In this document: in pieces, positions 20,021 to 28,805 of the stretch
Position numbering within the stretch: the stretch's first letter is position 1
How the letters are laid out: every line of letters starts with the position of its first letter
Assembly: GCF_003855155.1 (NCBI RefSeq)
Contig: NZ_CP034073.1
Location: forward strand, 2,108,001 to 2,172,000
Length of the DNA stretch: 64,000 nucleotides
Reading direction: 5' to 3'
From: Shewanella psychromarinicola
GTDB lineage: Bacteria; Pseudomonadota; Gammaproteobacteria; Enterobacterales; Shewanellaceae
The notes under the pieces: generated by a model
Seen by the model: only the letters and a program-made list of their open reading frames with translations
Database searches by the model: none
What the model was told of the DNA's origin: nothing
Program-made: the position numbers and the translations under genes

Positions 20021-21526
20021 ATGACAACTGAACAGCCTGATAATATTGAACAACTAAAAAAAATGCTGGCAATGTTGCAGCATGAAAATCAGGTGCTCAA
20101 TGCTAAAAATAAAGACTTGGAAAACCGCCTTAATATCGCTTTGGAACAATTGCAACTCAACCGCAATAAGCAGTTTGGTCAACGCAGTGAGAAAATGCCG
20201 AAAGGCACATTCAATGAAGCTGAGCAGGATCAATCCACAAATAAAAATGAAAATAAACAACAAGGTAAAACGGGTCGAAAACGATTACCTGAGCACCTTG
20301 AACGTGAAGAAAGATCTTATACTCTTGACAGCCCTATGTGCGATTGCTGTGGTCATGTGATGCGTGAATGCGGTGTGCAAGAAAGCGAACAAGTCAACAT
20401 TATTCCAGAGAAGATCAGCGTCATTAAGCACAGGCAAACCAAGTATGCTTGCCGTGAATGTGAAACAACATCAACCAGTACCTCTGTCATTACCGCGCCT
20501 AAGCCTGCACAGCCGATCCCCCAGAGTATCGCCAGCCCTGAAGCGCTTGCGGCTGTGGTGACCGCCAAATACTGTGATGCCCTACCGCTTTATCGGTTAA
20601 CCGACATATTTGCCCGTGGCGGTTTAAATATTAGCCGCGCTACACTGGCCAATTGGTGCATAGCCAGTGCCGAATTAGTTAGGCCGTTAATTGCTGCGAT
20701 GAAAGCTAATCTACTCGCTCAATCAACGCTGTGCGCAGATGAAACAACGGTGCAAGTATTGGATGAACCAGATAGAAAAGCAGCAACTAAATCCTATATG
20801 TGGGTCTATCGCAGCAATGAATTTAGCGATAACCCTGTTGTTATTTATGATTATCAACCGAGTCGTGCACGCAGTTGCCCAGAAGCATTTCTAGCAGATT
20901 ATGCCGGATATTTACAATGTGATGGTTACAGTGTTTACGACAATATAGAAGGAATAATGCCAGTCGGGTGCTGGGCACACGCCAGACGCAAATTCCACGA
21001 TGCCTTAGCGGTGCAACCGAAGAAAACCGGCAAAGCAACAGTCGGTATCAATTATATTCAAAAACTGTATGCAATAGAAAAGCGGGCAAAAACATTACCG
21101 CCCGATAAGCGAAAATCACTCCGGCAGGAAAAGGCTGAGCCAATCTTAACATCGTTGCATGAATGGTTAGAAAAAAGCGAGAAAACAGTCCTGCCCAAAA
21201 GTAAAATTGGGGTAGCAATCAAGTACACATTGAATCAGTGGGAAAAACTGAGGCGTTACCTTGAATCAGGTGAATTAGGCATTGATAATAATGTCACTGA
21301 ACGCGATATCAGGCCGTTTACGACGGGGCGGAAAAACTGGATGTTCTGCCAATCGGTAAATGGTGCAAAAGCCAGTGCTGCACTTTATAGCTTGGTGATG
21401 ACTTGCCGTGCCAACGATATTAACCCGTACTTTTACTTCCAAAAACTTTTCACGGAACTGCCACAACGGGATAAATTTGCTGATTTAAGTGATTTATTAC
21501 CTTGGCATGCCGATCTAAAAGCTTGA
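20021..21526 (+). CDS. tnpC: IS66-family transposase TnpC (copy 1)
   Basis: A 501-residue DDE transposase. Residues 10-45 form a leucine-rich coiled coil. A zinc-finger region contains C107, C109, C110, C117, C144 and C147. Likely catalytic residues are D240 (LCADETTVQ), D301 (LQCDGYSVYD) and E427 (DNNVTERDIRPF). All are present and the frame is open, so the enzyme looks functional. Identical to the protein at 44394-45899. Confidence 0.96.
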   Translation: MTTEQPDNIEQLKKMLAMLQHENQVLNAKNKDLENRLNIALEQLQLNRNKQFGQRSEKMPKGTFNEAEQDQSTNKNENKQQGKTGRKRLPEHLEREERSYTLDSPMCDCCGHVMRECGVQESEQVNIIPEKISVIKHRQTKYACRECETTSTSTSVITAPKPAQPIPQSIASPEALAAVVTAKYCDALPLYRLTDIFARGGLNISRATLANWCIASAELVRPLIAAMKANLLAQSTLCADETTVQVLDEPDRKAATKSYMWVYRSNEFSDNPVVIYDYQPSRARSCPEAFLADYAGYLQCDGYSVYDNIEGIMPVGCWAHARRKFHDALAVQPKKTGKATVGINYIQKLYAIEKRAKTLPPDKRKSLRQEKAEPILTSLHEWLEKSEKTVLPKSKIGVAIKYTLNQWEKLRRYLESGELGIDNNVTERDIRPFTTGRKNWMFCQSVNGAKASAALYSLVMTCRANDINPYFYFQKLFTELPQRDKFADLSDLLPWHADLKA

Positions 21527-21600
21527 TGATATCGGGCTCCACCGCTTAATTGACCGCTTACTTTTAATGGTCGTAAACAGTAATCTAATTGCCCTTGTAT

Positions 21601-21636
21601 AAGCCCTGACTTGTTACCAAGTTTCAGGGCTTTTTT
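21601..21636 (+). terminator. Likely original kdsA terminator, displaced by IS66
   Basis: The stem AAGCCCTGA/TCAGGGCTT (21601-21609 and 21624-21632) has an inner CTTG/CAAG helix and is followed by T6. Removing the element and one target copy would place it about 110 bases after the kdsA stop, so it probably ended kdsA transcription before the insertion. Confidence 0.85.
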
Positions 21637-21657
21637 ATGTAAAGAGCAACAATAAAT

Positions 21658-22530
21658 ATGTGGATCATGTTTACCTTTCTCGCCGCGTTTATGCAGGCGT
21701 GGCGCAATGCATTTCAAAGTAAACTCAGTAAAGACGTGAGTATTGCTGGGGTCACATTAGCGCGGTTTATTTGGGCGGGCCCAATTGCCGCTGGTTACCT
21801 TTTTGCTTTACATCAATATCAACCCACAGCAATGCCAGAATTTAGTGGCAGCTTTTGGGGCTTTGTTATTGGTGCATCAACCATGCAAATACTGGCAACA
21901 GGGCTAATGGTTAAGCTATTTAAAATGCAAAACTTCGCCATAGGTGCCGGTCTTGCCAAAAGTGAAGCCTTAGTAGCCGCAATACTGGGTGTATTGTTTT
22001 TTGGTACTCAACTTTCGGCGTTGGGTTGGATGGGGGTCATTGTTGGTGGTCTTGCGGTGATGTTGCTTAGCAGCAAACAAGGCTTTAAACATTTGTCGCT
22101 TAAAACGGTGTTGTTAGGCCTTGCGTGTGGCAGCGCTTTTGCGCTGACATCATTATGGGTAAGAGAAGCCAGCTTAACCTTACAAGGCCCGTTTACGCAT
22201 CGCGCTGCGTGGGTATTGTTGTGGGTGATAGGTTTACAAACCATAGTGCTAATAGGTTATTTACTGGCTAAAGATAAATCGACCTTAACCGCGTTGTGGC
22301 AACGACCCACATTAACCTTATCCATTAGTGTCACTAGTTGTATTGGTTCTATCGGCTGGTTTAGCGCCATGTCATTACAGGCGGTACCTTATGTCAAAAC
22401 ATTAGGCCAAGTTGAGGTGTTTTTTACTCTGATTATTGCGACATTTTGGCTTAAAGAGAAGGTTAAAATTAATGCTGTGGCTGGGTTATTGTTAATCGCC
22501 ATTGCCGCGATTTTAGTGATGTGGAGCTAA
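21658..22530 (+). CDS. EamA/DMT-superfamily permease
   Basis: A 290-residue protein with about ten hydrophobic helices arranged as two EamA-like halves. The second half includes IGWFSAMSLQAVPYVKTLGQVEVFFTL region features, in which a conserved helix is followed by FWLKEKVK, typical of drug/metabolite transporter exporters. The substrate cannot be told from sequence. It begins 21 bases after the terminator that follows the IS66 insertion and probably has its own promoter, not clearly visible. Confidence 0.83.
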   Translation: MWIMFTFLAAFMQAWRNAFQSKLSKDVSIAGVTLARFIWAGPIAAGYLFALHQYQPTAMPEFSGSFWGFVIGASTMQILATGLMVKLFKMQNFAIGAGLAKSEALVAAILGVLFFGTQLSALGWMGVIVGGLAVMLLSSKQGFKHLSLKTVLLGLACGSAFALTSLWVREASLTLQGPFTHRAAWVLLWVIGLQTIVLIGYLLAKDKSTLTALWQRPTLTLSISVTSCIGSIGWFSAMSLQAVPYVKTLGQVEVFFTLIIATFWLKEKVKINAVAGLLLIAIAAILVMWS

Positions 22531-22564
22531 TTACCTCGAGTCGAGATTCGTTATCAAGTTGCAT

Positions 22565-23542
22565 TCAAGATTGACTGAGTTGTAAAACCTTGTCGACTAA
22601 AGATTGGTTGATGGGTACGTTAAGGTGATCCAACTTAGCTTGCTGGCAAATATAGCCATTAATCTCATTAATTTCAGTTGCCCTATTGTGGGCAATATCC
22701 TGATACATCGATGAAAAGTTTGCTGCTGTTAAATCGATTACCTGATAAACCCGTGCGCTGATGGCAGCCTTATCTAACGTGATGCCATCATATTTAGCCA
22801 CTTGTACTAGCTCATCGATAATGGCGCGGATCTGTGGTTGATATTCTGCTCTGGCTAATTGGCCATTGGCACAATGGTTGAGTGCCGTGAGAGGGTTTAT
22901 CACCGCATTAATCGCCAGCTTTTGCCATAACACAGGTAACACAGGCTGATGCCATTCAATAGGTTGATTGTCACAGTGTAGATTAGTTAAGCGCGCCTTT
23001 AGCTTGGCCGATATAAGCGCTCCACAATAATGCCCGAGTTGTGTCACGCCAAAACCGCTGTGTTTCACCTGCCACTGGCTTAGTTTTAACGCCGCTTGGG
23101 ATGTCGTGCCTAAGCTTAATCCTTGGCCTTGGTGTTTTGCCAACGCAGCAGCGACAGGCAAGTGCGGGCCTAAACCATTATGCAGTAATACAATATGGCA
23201 TTGAGGTGACAGTTTCACTAATAAGGGGATAAGCGCTTGCTCTACTTGATAGGCTTTAACACACACGAACAGTAATTCAATTCGTACTAAGCGGTCATCA
23301 TCAGTTCCCAATATTGCCGCTAATGATTCATGAGTGTGCTGCGTGTGGTCAATAAAACTTAGCGGCTGTTGACGAGTCAACTTATCTCTACCAATAAACA
23401 CCACATCGTTTGCTTGAACTGCTTGAGTATTAACACTCAGTTTGTGATACATCAGCTGTCCAATCGCACCCGCACCCAATACGGCAATATGCGCAGTATT
23501 GTCGGGTGTGGATGACGGTGGCAACCTTGATGTTATTCCCAT
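22565..23542 (-). CDS. panE: PanE/ApbA-family 2-dehydropantoate 2-reductase-like protein
   Basis: A 325-residue NADP-dependent ketopantoate reductase homologue. The N-terminal Rossmann motif is IAVLGAGAIGQLMYHKL. FVCVKAYQVEQAL contains the conserved lysine region, and WQKLAINAVINPLTAL is the family's C-terminal signature. It would make pantoate for coenzyme A, but paralogues with other 2-keto-acid substrates exist. It is followed upstream on the same strand by a VanZ-like gene three bases away, so the pair is probably one operon. Confidence 0.85.
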   Translation of the reverse strand: MGITSRLPPSSTPDNTAHIAVLGAGAIGQLMYHKLSVNTQAVQANDVVFIGRDKLTRQQPLSFIDHTQHTHESLAAILGTDDDRLVRIELLFVCVKAYQVEQALIPLLVKLSPQCHIVLLHNGLGPHLPVAAALAKHQGQGLSLGTTSQAALKLSQWQVKHSGFGVTQLGHYCGALISAKLKARLTNLHCDNQPIEWHQPVLPVLWQKLAINAVINPLTALNHCANGQLARAEYQPQIRAIIDELVQVAKYDGITLDKAAISARVYQVIDLTAANFSSMYQDIAHNRATEINEINGYICQQAKLDHLNVPINQSLVDKVLQLSQS

Positions 23543-23545
23543 GGT

Positions 23546-23905
23546 CTATGCACGATTCGCTTTTAATTTACGGTATTGAGTTATTGAAAAATGCAGTAAG
23601 TAAAACAGTGCAATACCGACAAAATCGGCAATTACATCGGCAGCGGATGCACTGCGGTAAGGTAAGCGAGATTGGATCAATTCAATTAACACAGCATAGG
23701 TAGCCAAAGAGGTACACAAAATATACCAACGGGGTTTGAAAGCGTAATGCGCAAGATATGCAAGGGCAAAAAAGCTGCCTAAATGGCCTACTTTATCCAT
23801 ATTAGCAAAAGCCTGCGGGTAATTTGGTTTTGAAAAAACAAGATAGCTAGTCACAATGACAGCGACAACTAACGCAAGTTTAAAAATATTTTTATAAGTG
23901 ATCAC
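23546..23905 (-). CDS. VanZ-like family membrane protein
   Basis: A 119-residue protein with about four membrane helices. It has the VanZ-family pattern: KVGHLGSFFALAYLAHYAF, then ELIQSRLPYRSASAADVIADFVG. VanZ-like proteins are widespread and mostly uncharacterised, and there is no van cluster here to suggest teicoplanin resistance. It immediately precedes the PanE-like gene on the same strand. Confidence 0.85.
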   Translation of the reverse strand: MITYKNIFKLALVVAVIVTSYLVFSKPNYPQAFANMDKVGHLGSFFALAYLAHYAFKPRWYILCTSLATYAVLIELIQSRLPYRSASAADVIADFVGIALFYLLHFSITQYRKLKANRA

Positions 23906-24244
23906 GAGCGTAACATCAGCCTTGTGAAACGAGAATATTGCTAATAATAAGAAACCTGTTTTAAATTGTCACTAATTAACCTCTTTGGAAAGTAATAATT
24001 GTGTCATCAGGGCTATGTTTACGCTTGAAAATGATAAATGCTAAACCGTTAAACTCAATCACAATGGGTGTTTTAGCCAGATTATCAATGAAAATAGCTT
24101 GTTAATGATTTTTTGTTAATTAATCTGGGTTAGTGCTCAATAACTTCGCTAATGGATCTCAGGTTGTACTCTACTATCCTGATAATGACTCCTAGTGTAA
24201 AATAGTCGTATATACATTTGTGATGAACCAAAGAGGAAAGCAAC
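23906..24244. other. Intergenic region before yajQ
   Basis: This 339-base AT-rich region between divergent genes shows no supported ORF, RNA gene or clear repeat. The yajQ ribosome-binding site (AGAGGAAAG, 24231-24239) is at its right end. No promoter pair could be assigned with confidence. Confidence 0.6.
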
Positions 24245-24730
24245 ATGCCATCTATGGATATTGTGTCGGAAGTTGACGAAGAAGAATTACGTAATGCGGT
24301 AGAAAACTCACGCCGTGAAGTGTCTGGTCGATTTGATTTACGGGGCAAAGAAATTGAAATTGAGTTGAAAGACAATGTCGTTACCTTAAAATCAGAAGAC
24401 GATTTCATTTGTAAGCAGCTAGTCGATATTCTGCGCATTCAGCTCAGTAAACGTAACGTTGATCCATCTTCAATGGAAGTTGACGACAAAGCGGTTCACA
24501 GCGGCAAAACCTTCAGTTTAAAAGTGAGCTTTAAACAAGGTATCGAATCACTGATTGCCAAAAAACTAGTCAAAGCCATCAAAGACAGCAAGCTTAAAGT
24601 ACAAGCTGCCATCCAAGGCGACTCAGTACGGATCACTGGCAAAAAGCGCGATGACCTGCAAGCCGTCATGCGCTTAGCCAAAGAAGCAGAACTCGGCCAA
24701 CCCTTTCAGTTCGATAACTTCAGAGACTAA
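24245..24730 (+). CDS. yajQ: YajQ-family nucleotide-binding protein
   Basis: A 161-residue member of the YajQ/UPF0234 family, with [20 protein letters not shown] at the start, [12 protein letters not shown], and [15 protein letters not shown] near the C-terminus. Some members bind cyclic di-GMP and affect transcription or phage gene expression; which applies here is unknown. A strong ribosome-binding site AGAGGAAAG precedes the ATG, and a terminator follows. Confidence 0.94.
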   Translation: MPSMDIVSEVDEEELRNAVENSRREVSGRFDLRGKEIEIELKDNVVTLKSEDDFICKQLVDILRIQLSKRNVDPSSMEVDDKAVHSGKTFSLKVSFKQGIESLIAKKLVKAIKDSKLKVQAAIQGDSVRITGKKRDDLQAVMRLAKEAELGQPFQFDNFRD

Positions 24731-24775
24731 TCCTGAAGTGATTAATGCTGCACTGACAAGTACTATAGAGATAAC

Positions 24776-24808
24776 AAAGCCGATACGGGAAACCCTGTCG
24801 GCTTTTTT
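24776..24808 (+). terminator. Terminator after yajQ
   Basis: AAAGCCGA pairs with TCGGCTTT, with an inner GGG/CCC helix around loop AAA and one internal mismatch, followed by T6. It ends yajQ transcription. Confidence 0.85.
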
Positions 24809-25059
24809 GTTGAATTGATTGAATCAATTTCATTAAGTTTATTTAGGATATGGCCTGCGGCCACTAACGTCGTGGCGTGTCGCCCATACCAGACCAAGAG
24901 GACATTAACGGCTATTCCCTCCTTAATTTTTATAGCAGAATTGGCCCAGCTGCCCCGCAATATTCCCCCTATTGACTTAAACAACAGATGCGAAAAGGTC
25001 GCCATGGGGATTGATCCAGCTTTTAACTTCATTTGAAGCCTGCTTGGGCCTATCTTGCA
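24809..25059. other. Non-coding region carrying one copy of a dispersed 39-base sequence
   Basis: Open frames exist on both strands, but neither resembles a known protein. The complement of 24991-25029 matches 28859-28897 at 32 of 39 positions and lies in the opposite orientation. That marks it as part of a dispersed, probably mobile or repetitive, sequence. The remainder is unassigned. Confidence 0.5.
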
Positions 25060-25462
25060 GTAAAGAGAGAAAATGCTAACGCTTCCGATAGGCAGGATGC
25101 CTTATAGCACATGGATGTGCGGGAAAGGCCCAGGCCAACGAAAGCTAGCCTGACGTCCTGTCAGGCTCACGCTATTTTCTTCAACGTCCTCAATGTAATT
25201 GAATCCTGTAGGTTTAAGTATGCTTACGCATTCTTTTTGTAAAGGGTCTTCAACGTCCTCAAGTTAAGTGTTGAATCAGCCCTTTTAAAGTCAGTATAAC
25301 TAACTCATTTCTGCCCGTGCGACGTGAAGTCGTATGAAGAGCTGTTCACTGCTTTGAGTGAACCATAATAGGCCTTAGTGGGGGCTTGAGCCGTATGCAG
25401 TGAAAGTTGCATGTACGGCACTTAGGAGAGATGCACCTGGCAACAGGTGTCGATTATCCGAC
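25060..25462 (+). mobile_element. Group II intron remnant without reverse transcriptase
   Basis: Bases 25388-25421 fold as group II domain V in exactly 34 bases. There is a 9-bp lower helix (one A-A mismatch), a two-base bulge and a 5-bp upper helix with a GAAA tetraloop, and the catalytic AGC triad is at positions 2-4. Domain VI follows, with CACCTG-GCAA-CAGGTG and a typical intron end ATTATCCGAC near 25462. Upstream, 25080-25170 looks like domain I (GGGAAAGGCCCAGGC, then CAACGAAAGC). No intron-encoded protein is present. The 5' end is not defined, so the left coordinate is approximate. Confidence 0.72.
25178..25262 (+). repeat. 16-base direct repeat within the intron remnant
   Basis: TCTTCAACGTCCTCAA occurs at 25178-25193 and again at 25247-25262, 69 bases apart. 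It may mark an internal duplication or the deletion junction where the intron's coding part was lost. Confidence 0.7.
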
Positions 25463-25791
25463 CAAAACAACTTAAAATGATTACTAGTAGTCGTTCGAGC
25501 TACTGAGTTTGTGATAGTTACCCTTATATCTGAGACCTTGGAAGTGATGAAAGAAAACGCTATTTTTTTGTGACGCAGCGCAATACCCTCCCTGATACTT
25601 GCCTGTCTATGTAATTACGACTTCCACCTTAAATACCCCCTTTGAAGCAAATTAATAACCTAGAAACTGTCGTTTTTATTCAATATTTCATGCGGCGCAT
25701 CTTCTACTATTTGGGGCACAAAGCGGTACATCATCTCTGATGCAGTTCCTGCTTTAGCATTTTGCCAAATCTTTATTCAGGAGAAACAGCT
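25463..25791. other. Intergenic region before the acetyltransferase gene
   Basis: About 330 bases follow the intron remnant. I see no supported gene, RNA or terminator. A good ribosome-binding site (AGGAG) lies at the right end before the ATG at 25792. Confidence 0.5.
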
Positions 25792-26613
25792 ATGTTAGAA
25801 ATAAAACCTGTTGAAAAAAAAGAAAAACTAAGTGAACTAAAAAAGCAGTATTTTGCGCAATCGACAGACCCCCTTGACGGGATGTGGCTCTTTGGATTCG
25901 TTCCTATTTCAGTACATTTTGGATTTTATGAAGAGGATACATTAGTCGGATACTGCTGCATTAATGGCGAAGGCTATATGCTGCAATTCTATTTGGCTAA
26001 CGAAGCCAAAACGCAGGGAAAAGAACTTTTTACCTTGATTGTAGAACAGAACAGCTCAGTTATTGGTACTGTTAATGGTGCATTTGTTAGCACAGCGGAA
26101 CCTCAGTATTTATCACTTTGTTTAGATAACTCATCAGCATTTAAAGTGAATGCGTTAATGTATAAGCAAGTGAATCCTTTGATAACAGGTAATAAAACAG
26201 ATCTAGAACTGAAACTCGCAGATCAAGATCAACTGACTGATTTTGTTAAGTTTGCCGCAACCAATATTGGTGCGCCGGAGCAATGGTTATCAGGCTACTT
26301 TGGTAACCTTATCAAGCGTAAAGAACTATTCGGCTACTGGAAAGAAGGCAAACTGCTAGCGTCTGGTGAGTGCCGTTTGTTTGATGAGCACCAGAAAGGC
26401 TTTGCAGATTTAGGTATGATTGTGGCTCAATCTGAGCGAGGTCAAGGGATCGCCACTCAAGTACTCAGTCGTTTGGTTAGCTTAGCTAATGAACGTGGGT
26501 TAACCCCTATCTGTTCAACTGAAAGTAGTAATATAGGTGCACAAAAAACGATTGTACGCGCAGGTTTAGCACCTCTAAACCGTATTATCCAAATTGAATT
26601 TGACCGAGAATAA
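25792..26613 (+). CDS. GNAT-family N-acetyltransferase
   Basis: A 273-residue protein. The C-terminal half is a GNAT domain with the acetyl-CoA loop SERGQGIATQVLSRL (motif A) and STESSNIGAQKTIVRAGL (motif B). The N-terminal half also looks GNAT-like but degenerate (VGYCCINGEGYMLQFYL). The start is set at ATG 25792 because AGGAG lies nine bases before it. Substrate unknown. It is in the accessory segment between the intron remnant and the AraC-type regulator, in the same direction. Confidence 0.82.
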   Translation: MLEIKPVEKKEKLSELKKQYFAQSTDPLDGMWLFGFVPISVHFGFYEEDTLVGYCCINGEGYMLQFYLANEAKTQGKELFTLIVEQNSSVIGTVNGAFVSTAEPQYLSLCLDNSSAFKVNALMYKQVNPLITGNKTDLELKLADQDQLTDFVKFAATNIGAPEQWLSGYFGNLIKRKELFGYWKEGKLLASGECRLFDEHQKGFADLGMIVAQSERGQGIATQVLSRLVSLANERGLTPICSTESSNIGAQKTIVRAGLAPLNRIIQIEFDRE

Positions 26614-26717
26614 GCCAATTCTTTAAGCCTTGTCAGACTTGACCGGGGCTTAGTTTTTAATTACTGAAATCTAGCTTATAGTGATAGGCATATGCTTAAG
26701 AATAAAGGGAGGCTGTT

Positions 26718-27563
26718 ATGATCCACTGGCTACAGCCATCAAAATCCGCTGACGTTGCCAAGTATGTTGAATGTTATTGGCTAATTGAAAAAGAGACTGA
26801 CTCTACCCGTTATCAGTACCCTAAACTCAATCCAGATCCTTGCGCCCATTTGATTATTTCGCCCTCAAAACAGACCTACCAGTATGATTTAAATCCGGGG
26901 TTGGCAAGTGGTGAAGGAAGTCATTGGCTCTTTCCACACAAGCAAACCTTTCAATTAGATCATTCCAAGCCTTTTGTTCATCTAGGAATAAAGTTCCATG
27001 TAGGAGCATTATATTCACTGGGTCGCTTTTCAGGTAAAGAACCAATGCTCGACAACGTTAAAGCAATCAATCTCTCGGCGCAGTTCGATGATCAACCCCT
27101 TAACGAAAACACGTTAATTGAGCTAGCACGACATCAAGCTGATCAGTGCTGTGATCAATTGGATAGTTTGCTCTTACCGTGGCTAGCCAACGCTACCGAA
27201 GATCAACACTGCAAGATCACCCAAAAAGCGCTTCATGTATTAGACTCGGCCATAATTTCAGCGTTGGGTAAGCAACTTTTTTGCTCGCAACGCACGTTAG
27301 AGAGAAGCTTTCTACGAGTGACGGGATTAACGTTAAAGCAATGCCAGTCAATGAATAAGCTTGAGGCGATGTTGGAGTATCTATATCAACGTGACTCTCA
27401 AGAAATCGATTGGGTTGCGGTGGCTTTTAAGTTCGGCTTCAGTGATCAGCCTCATCTGATCCGCCATCTAAAAAAGCAACTAGGTTTAACACCTAAAACC
27501 TATGAAAAAGAACGGGGATTGACCATCGATGCTTATGGTGGTGTGAACTCTAGCCCTAAGTGA
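26718..27563 (+). CDS. AraC-family transcriptional regulator
   Basis: A 281-residue regulator. The N-terminal sensor-like region has the pattern of AraC proteins with a DUF6597-type domain (ADVAKYVECYWLIEKE, PDPCAHLIISPS). The C-terminal part holds two helix-turn-helix motifs (LFCSQRTLERSFLRVTGL; FKFGFSDQPHLIRHLKKQLG). It probably controls nearby accessory genes, but no operator was identified. AGGGAGG lies before the start ATG. Confidence 0.85.
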   Translation: MIHWLQPSKSADVAKYVECYWLIEKETDSTRYQYPKLNPDPCAHLIISPSKQTYQYDLNPGLASGEGSHWLFPHKQTFQLDHSKPFVHLGIKFHVGALYSLGRFSGKEPMLDNVKAINLSAQFDDQPLNENTLIELARHQADQCCDQLDSLLLPWLANATEDQHCKITQKALHVLDSAIISALGKQLFCSQRTLERSFLRVTGLTLKQCQSMNKLEAMLEYLYQRDSQEIDWVAVAFKFGFSDQPHLIRHLKKQLGLTPKTYEKERGLTIDAYGGVNSSPK

Positions 27564-27639
27564 TATTGTCGGAAATGTTCAATCATCACCCACAAGGTTG
27601 CTCTATTATGTGCTAAACAATGAGATGTGAGAGCAAAGT

Positions 27640-28686
27640 ATGAGTAATTCAATCCCGACACTTCAACAACTTGGATGGAAACCTTTTTTTCAACAACAAC
27701 TCAGTTTGGATGAGCTCACCGATTTAACGATGGGTCGAGTTATCGAACAACATCGTGACCGCATTGTGGTTATGTCGGAACAAGGCCAGTAAGACCTAAC
27801 ACTTATCTCTTACGATGAAACAATCTGTGTGGGTGATTGGGTTCTATTTAATGACACTCTGAGAGTGACTAGAAGTCTCGAGCGCCAATCCCTATTCGAA
27901 CGAAAAGCGCCAGGTTCAAAAGTAACCACTCAGCTAATTGCTGCGAATGTTGATACTGTCATGATTGTGTGTTCTCTCAACCATGACTTTAGCCTTAACA
28001 GAATAGAGCGTTATGTAGCCATTGCGCGAGAAGCTATGGTAGAACCTGTGATTCTATTGACGAAAGCAGACCTATGTGAAAATGCAGATGTTAAGCGACA
28101 TCAAGTTGAAGAACTTGATCCTATGTTGATTGTCTACTCTCTTAATGCTCTGGATGAACAAGATATTCAGCAAGTTAAAAATCACTGTACCAATAGTAAA
28201 ACTATCGCTTTCTTAGGCTCATCGGGTGTGGGTAAATCCACACTCGTCAATGGCCTGTTAGGCTTTGAATCTCAGCAGATAGCCGGGATAAGGCAAGGCG
28301 ATAGCAAAGGGCGTCATACTACGACTCATCGAGCCTTGAAAGCATTGCCAATGGGTGGGATGTTAATGGATACCCCCGGAATGCGAGAGCTACAGTTAGG
28401 CAGTTGTGAGCAAGGGGTTAGTGAAACATTCGGCGAAATCACAGAACTTGCGCAAAGTTGTCGTTTCTTTGATTGTTCGCATAAGTCAGAGCCCGGGTGC
28501 GCTGTTCAGCGTGCTATCAAAGCTGGCCAGCTATCAGAAAGACGTCTGCTCAGTTATCAAAAATTACACCGGGAGCAAGCACTTAATGGCGCGACACTCG
28601 CGGAAAAGAGAACTAAAGATAAAGCGTTGGGAAAGCTGATAAACCTTACTCAAAGCGCCTCACAGCGATATAAAAAAGGTTATTAG
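27640..28686 (+). pseudogene. RsgA-type GTPase paralogue interrupted by an in-frame stop
   Basis: Reading from ATG 27640 gives MSNSIPTLQQLGWKPFFQQQ, an RsgA-paralogue N-terminus. TAA at 27790-27792 (codon 51) stops it, and the frame then continues unbroken to 28686. The downstream part has the circularly permuted GTPase order of RsgA: G4 LLTKADL, G1 LGSSGVGKST, G3 DTPGMREL, then zinc ligands CRFFDCSHKSEPGC. RsgA assists 30S subunit maturation. A GTG at 27829 could allow a 285-residue product that would lack most of the OB fold. It is probably a recent pseudogene of a second rsgA. Confidence 0.82.
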
Positions 28687-28805
28687 ATCAACTCTTGACT
28701 TAACATTGATAAAAACTCATTCGGATCGATTGAAAGACTGATGTGGTATAGCGATACTTGGCCATCTCGCAATACTTGAATTGCGCCATTGATAGTGAAT
28801 GACAT
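28683..28805 (-). CDS. Possible small protein (40 residues)
   Basis: A short open frame on the minus strand starts MSFTINGAIQVLRDGQ and ends SMLSQELI, with two stop codons in a row. It converges on the rsgA-like gene and overlaps its stop by 4 bases. No strong ribosome-binding site and no recognised family. It may be a real small gene or a fragment of an older one. Confidence 0.35.
   Translation of the reverse strand: MSFTINGAIQVLRDGQVSLYHISLSIDPNEFLSMLSQELI

Larger units (their letters stand above)
19206..21561 (+). mobile_element. IS66-family insertion sequence, copy 1
   Basis: A 2356-bp element starting GTAAGCG and ending CGCTTAC, the usual IS66 termini. The ends are imperfect inverted repeats of about 20 bases (GTAAGCGCTCAATTAACCGC on the left, GTAAGCGGTCAATTAAGCGG on the complement of the right). 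It is flanked by a perfect 8-bp target duplication TTTTAATG (19198-19205 and 21562-21569). It carries tnpA, tnpB and tnpC, all intact. It matches the copy at 43579-45934 in length and in every encoded protein. Inserted downstream of kdsA, it breaks no gene. Confidence 0.97.

Noticed and set aside
23546-23905. Glycopeptide resistance gene vanZ
   Set aside because: VanZ-like proteins are widespread; no vanA-type ligase, vanX or vanRS genes are nearby, and the organism is Gram-negative.
24763-25032. Minus-strand protein gene downstream of yajQ
   Set aside because: The open frame crosses the yajQ terminator hairpin, resembles no family, and includes the dispersed 39-base sequence. Non-coding is more likely.
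25762-26613. Longer form of the acetyltransferase starting at TTG 25762
   Set aside because: The extension would include the strong AGGAG ribosome-binding site that points to ATG 25792.
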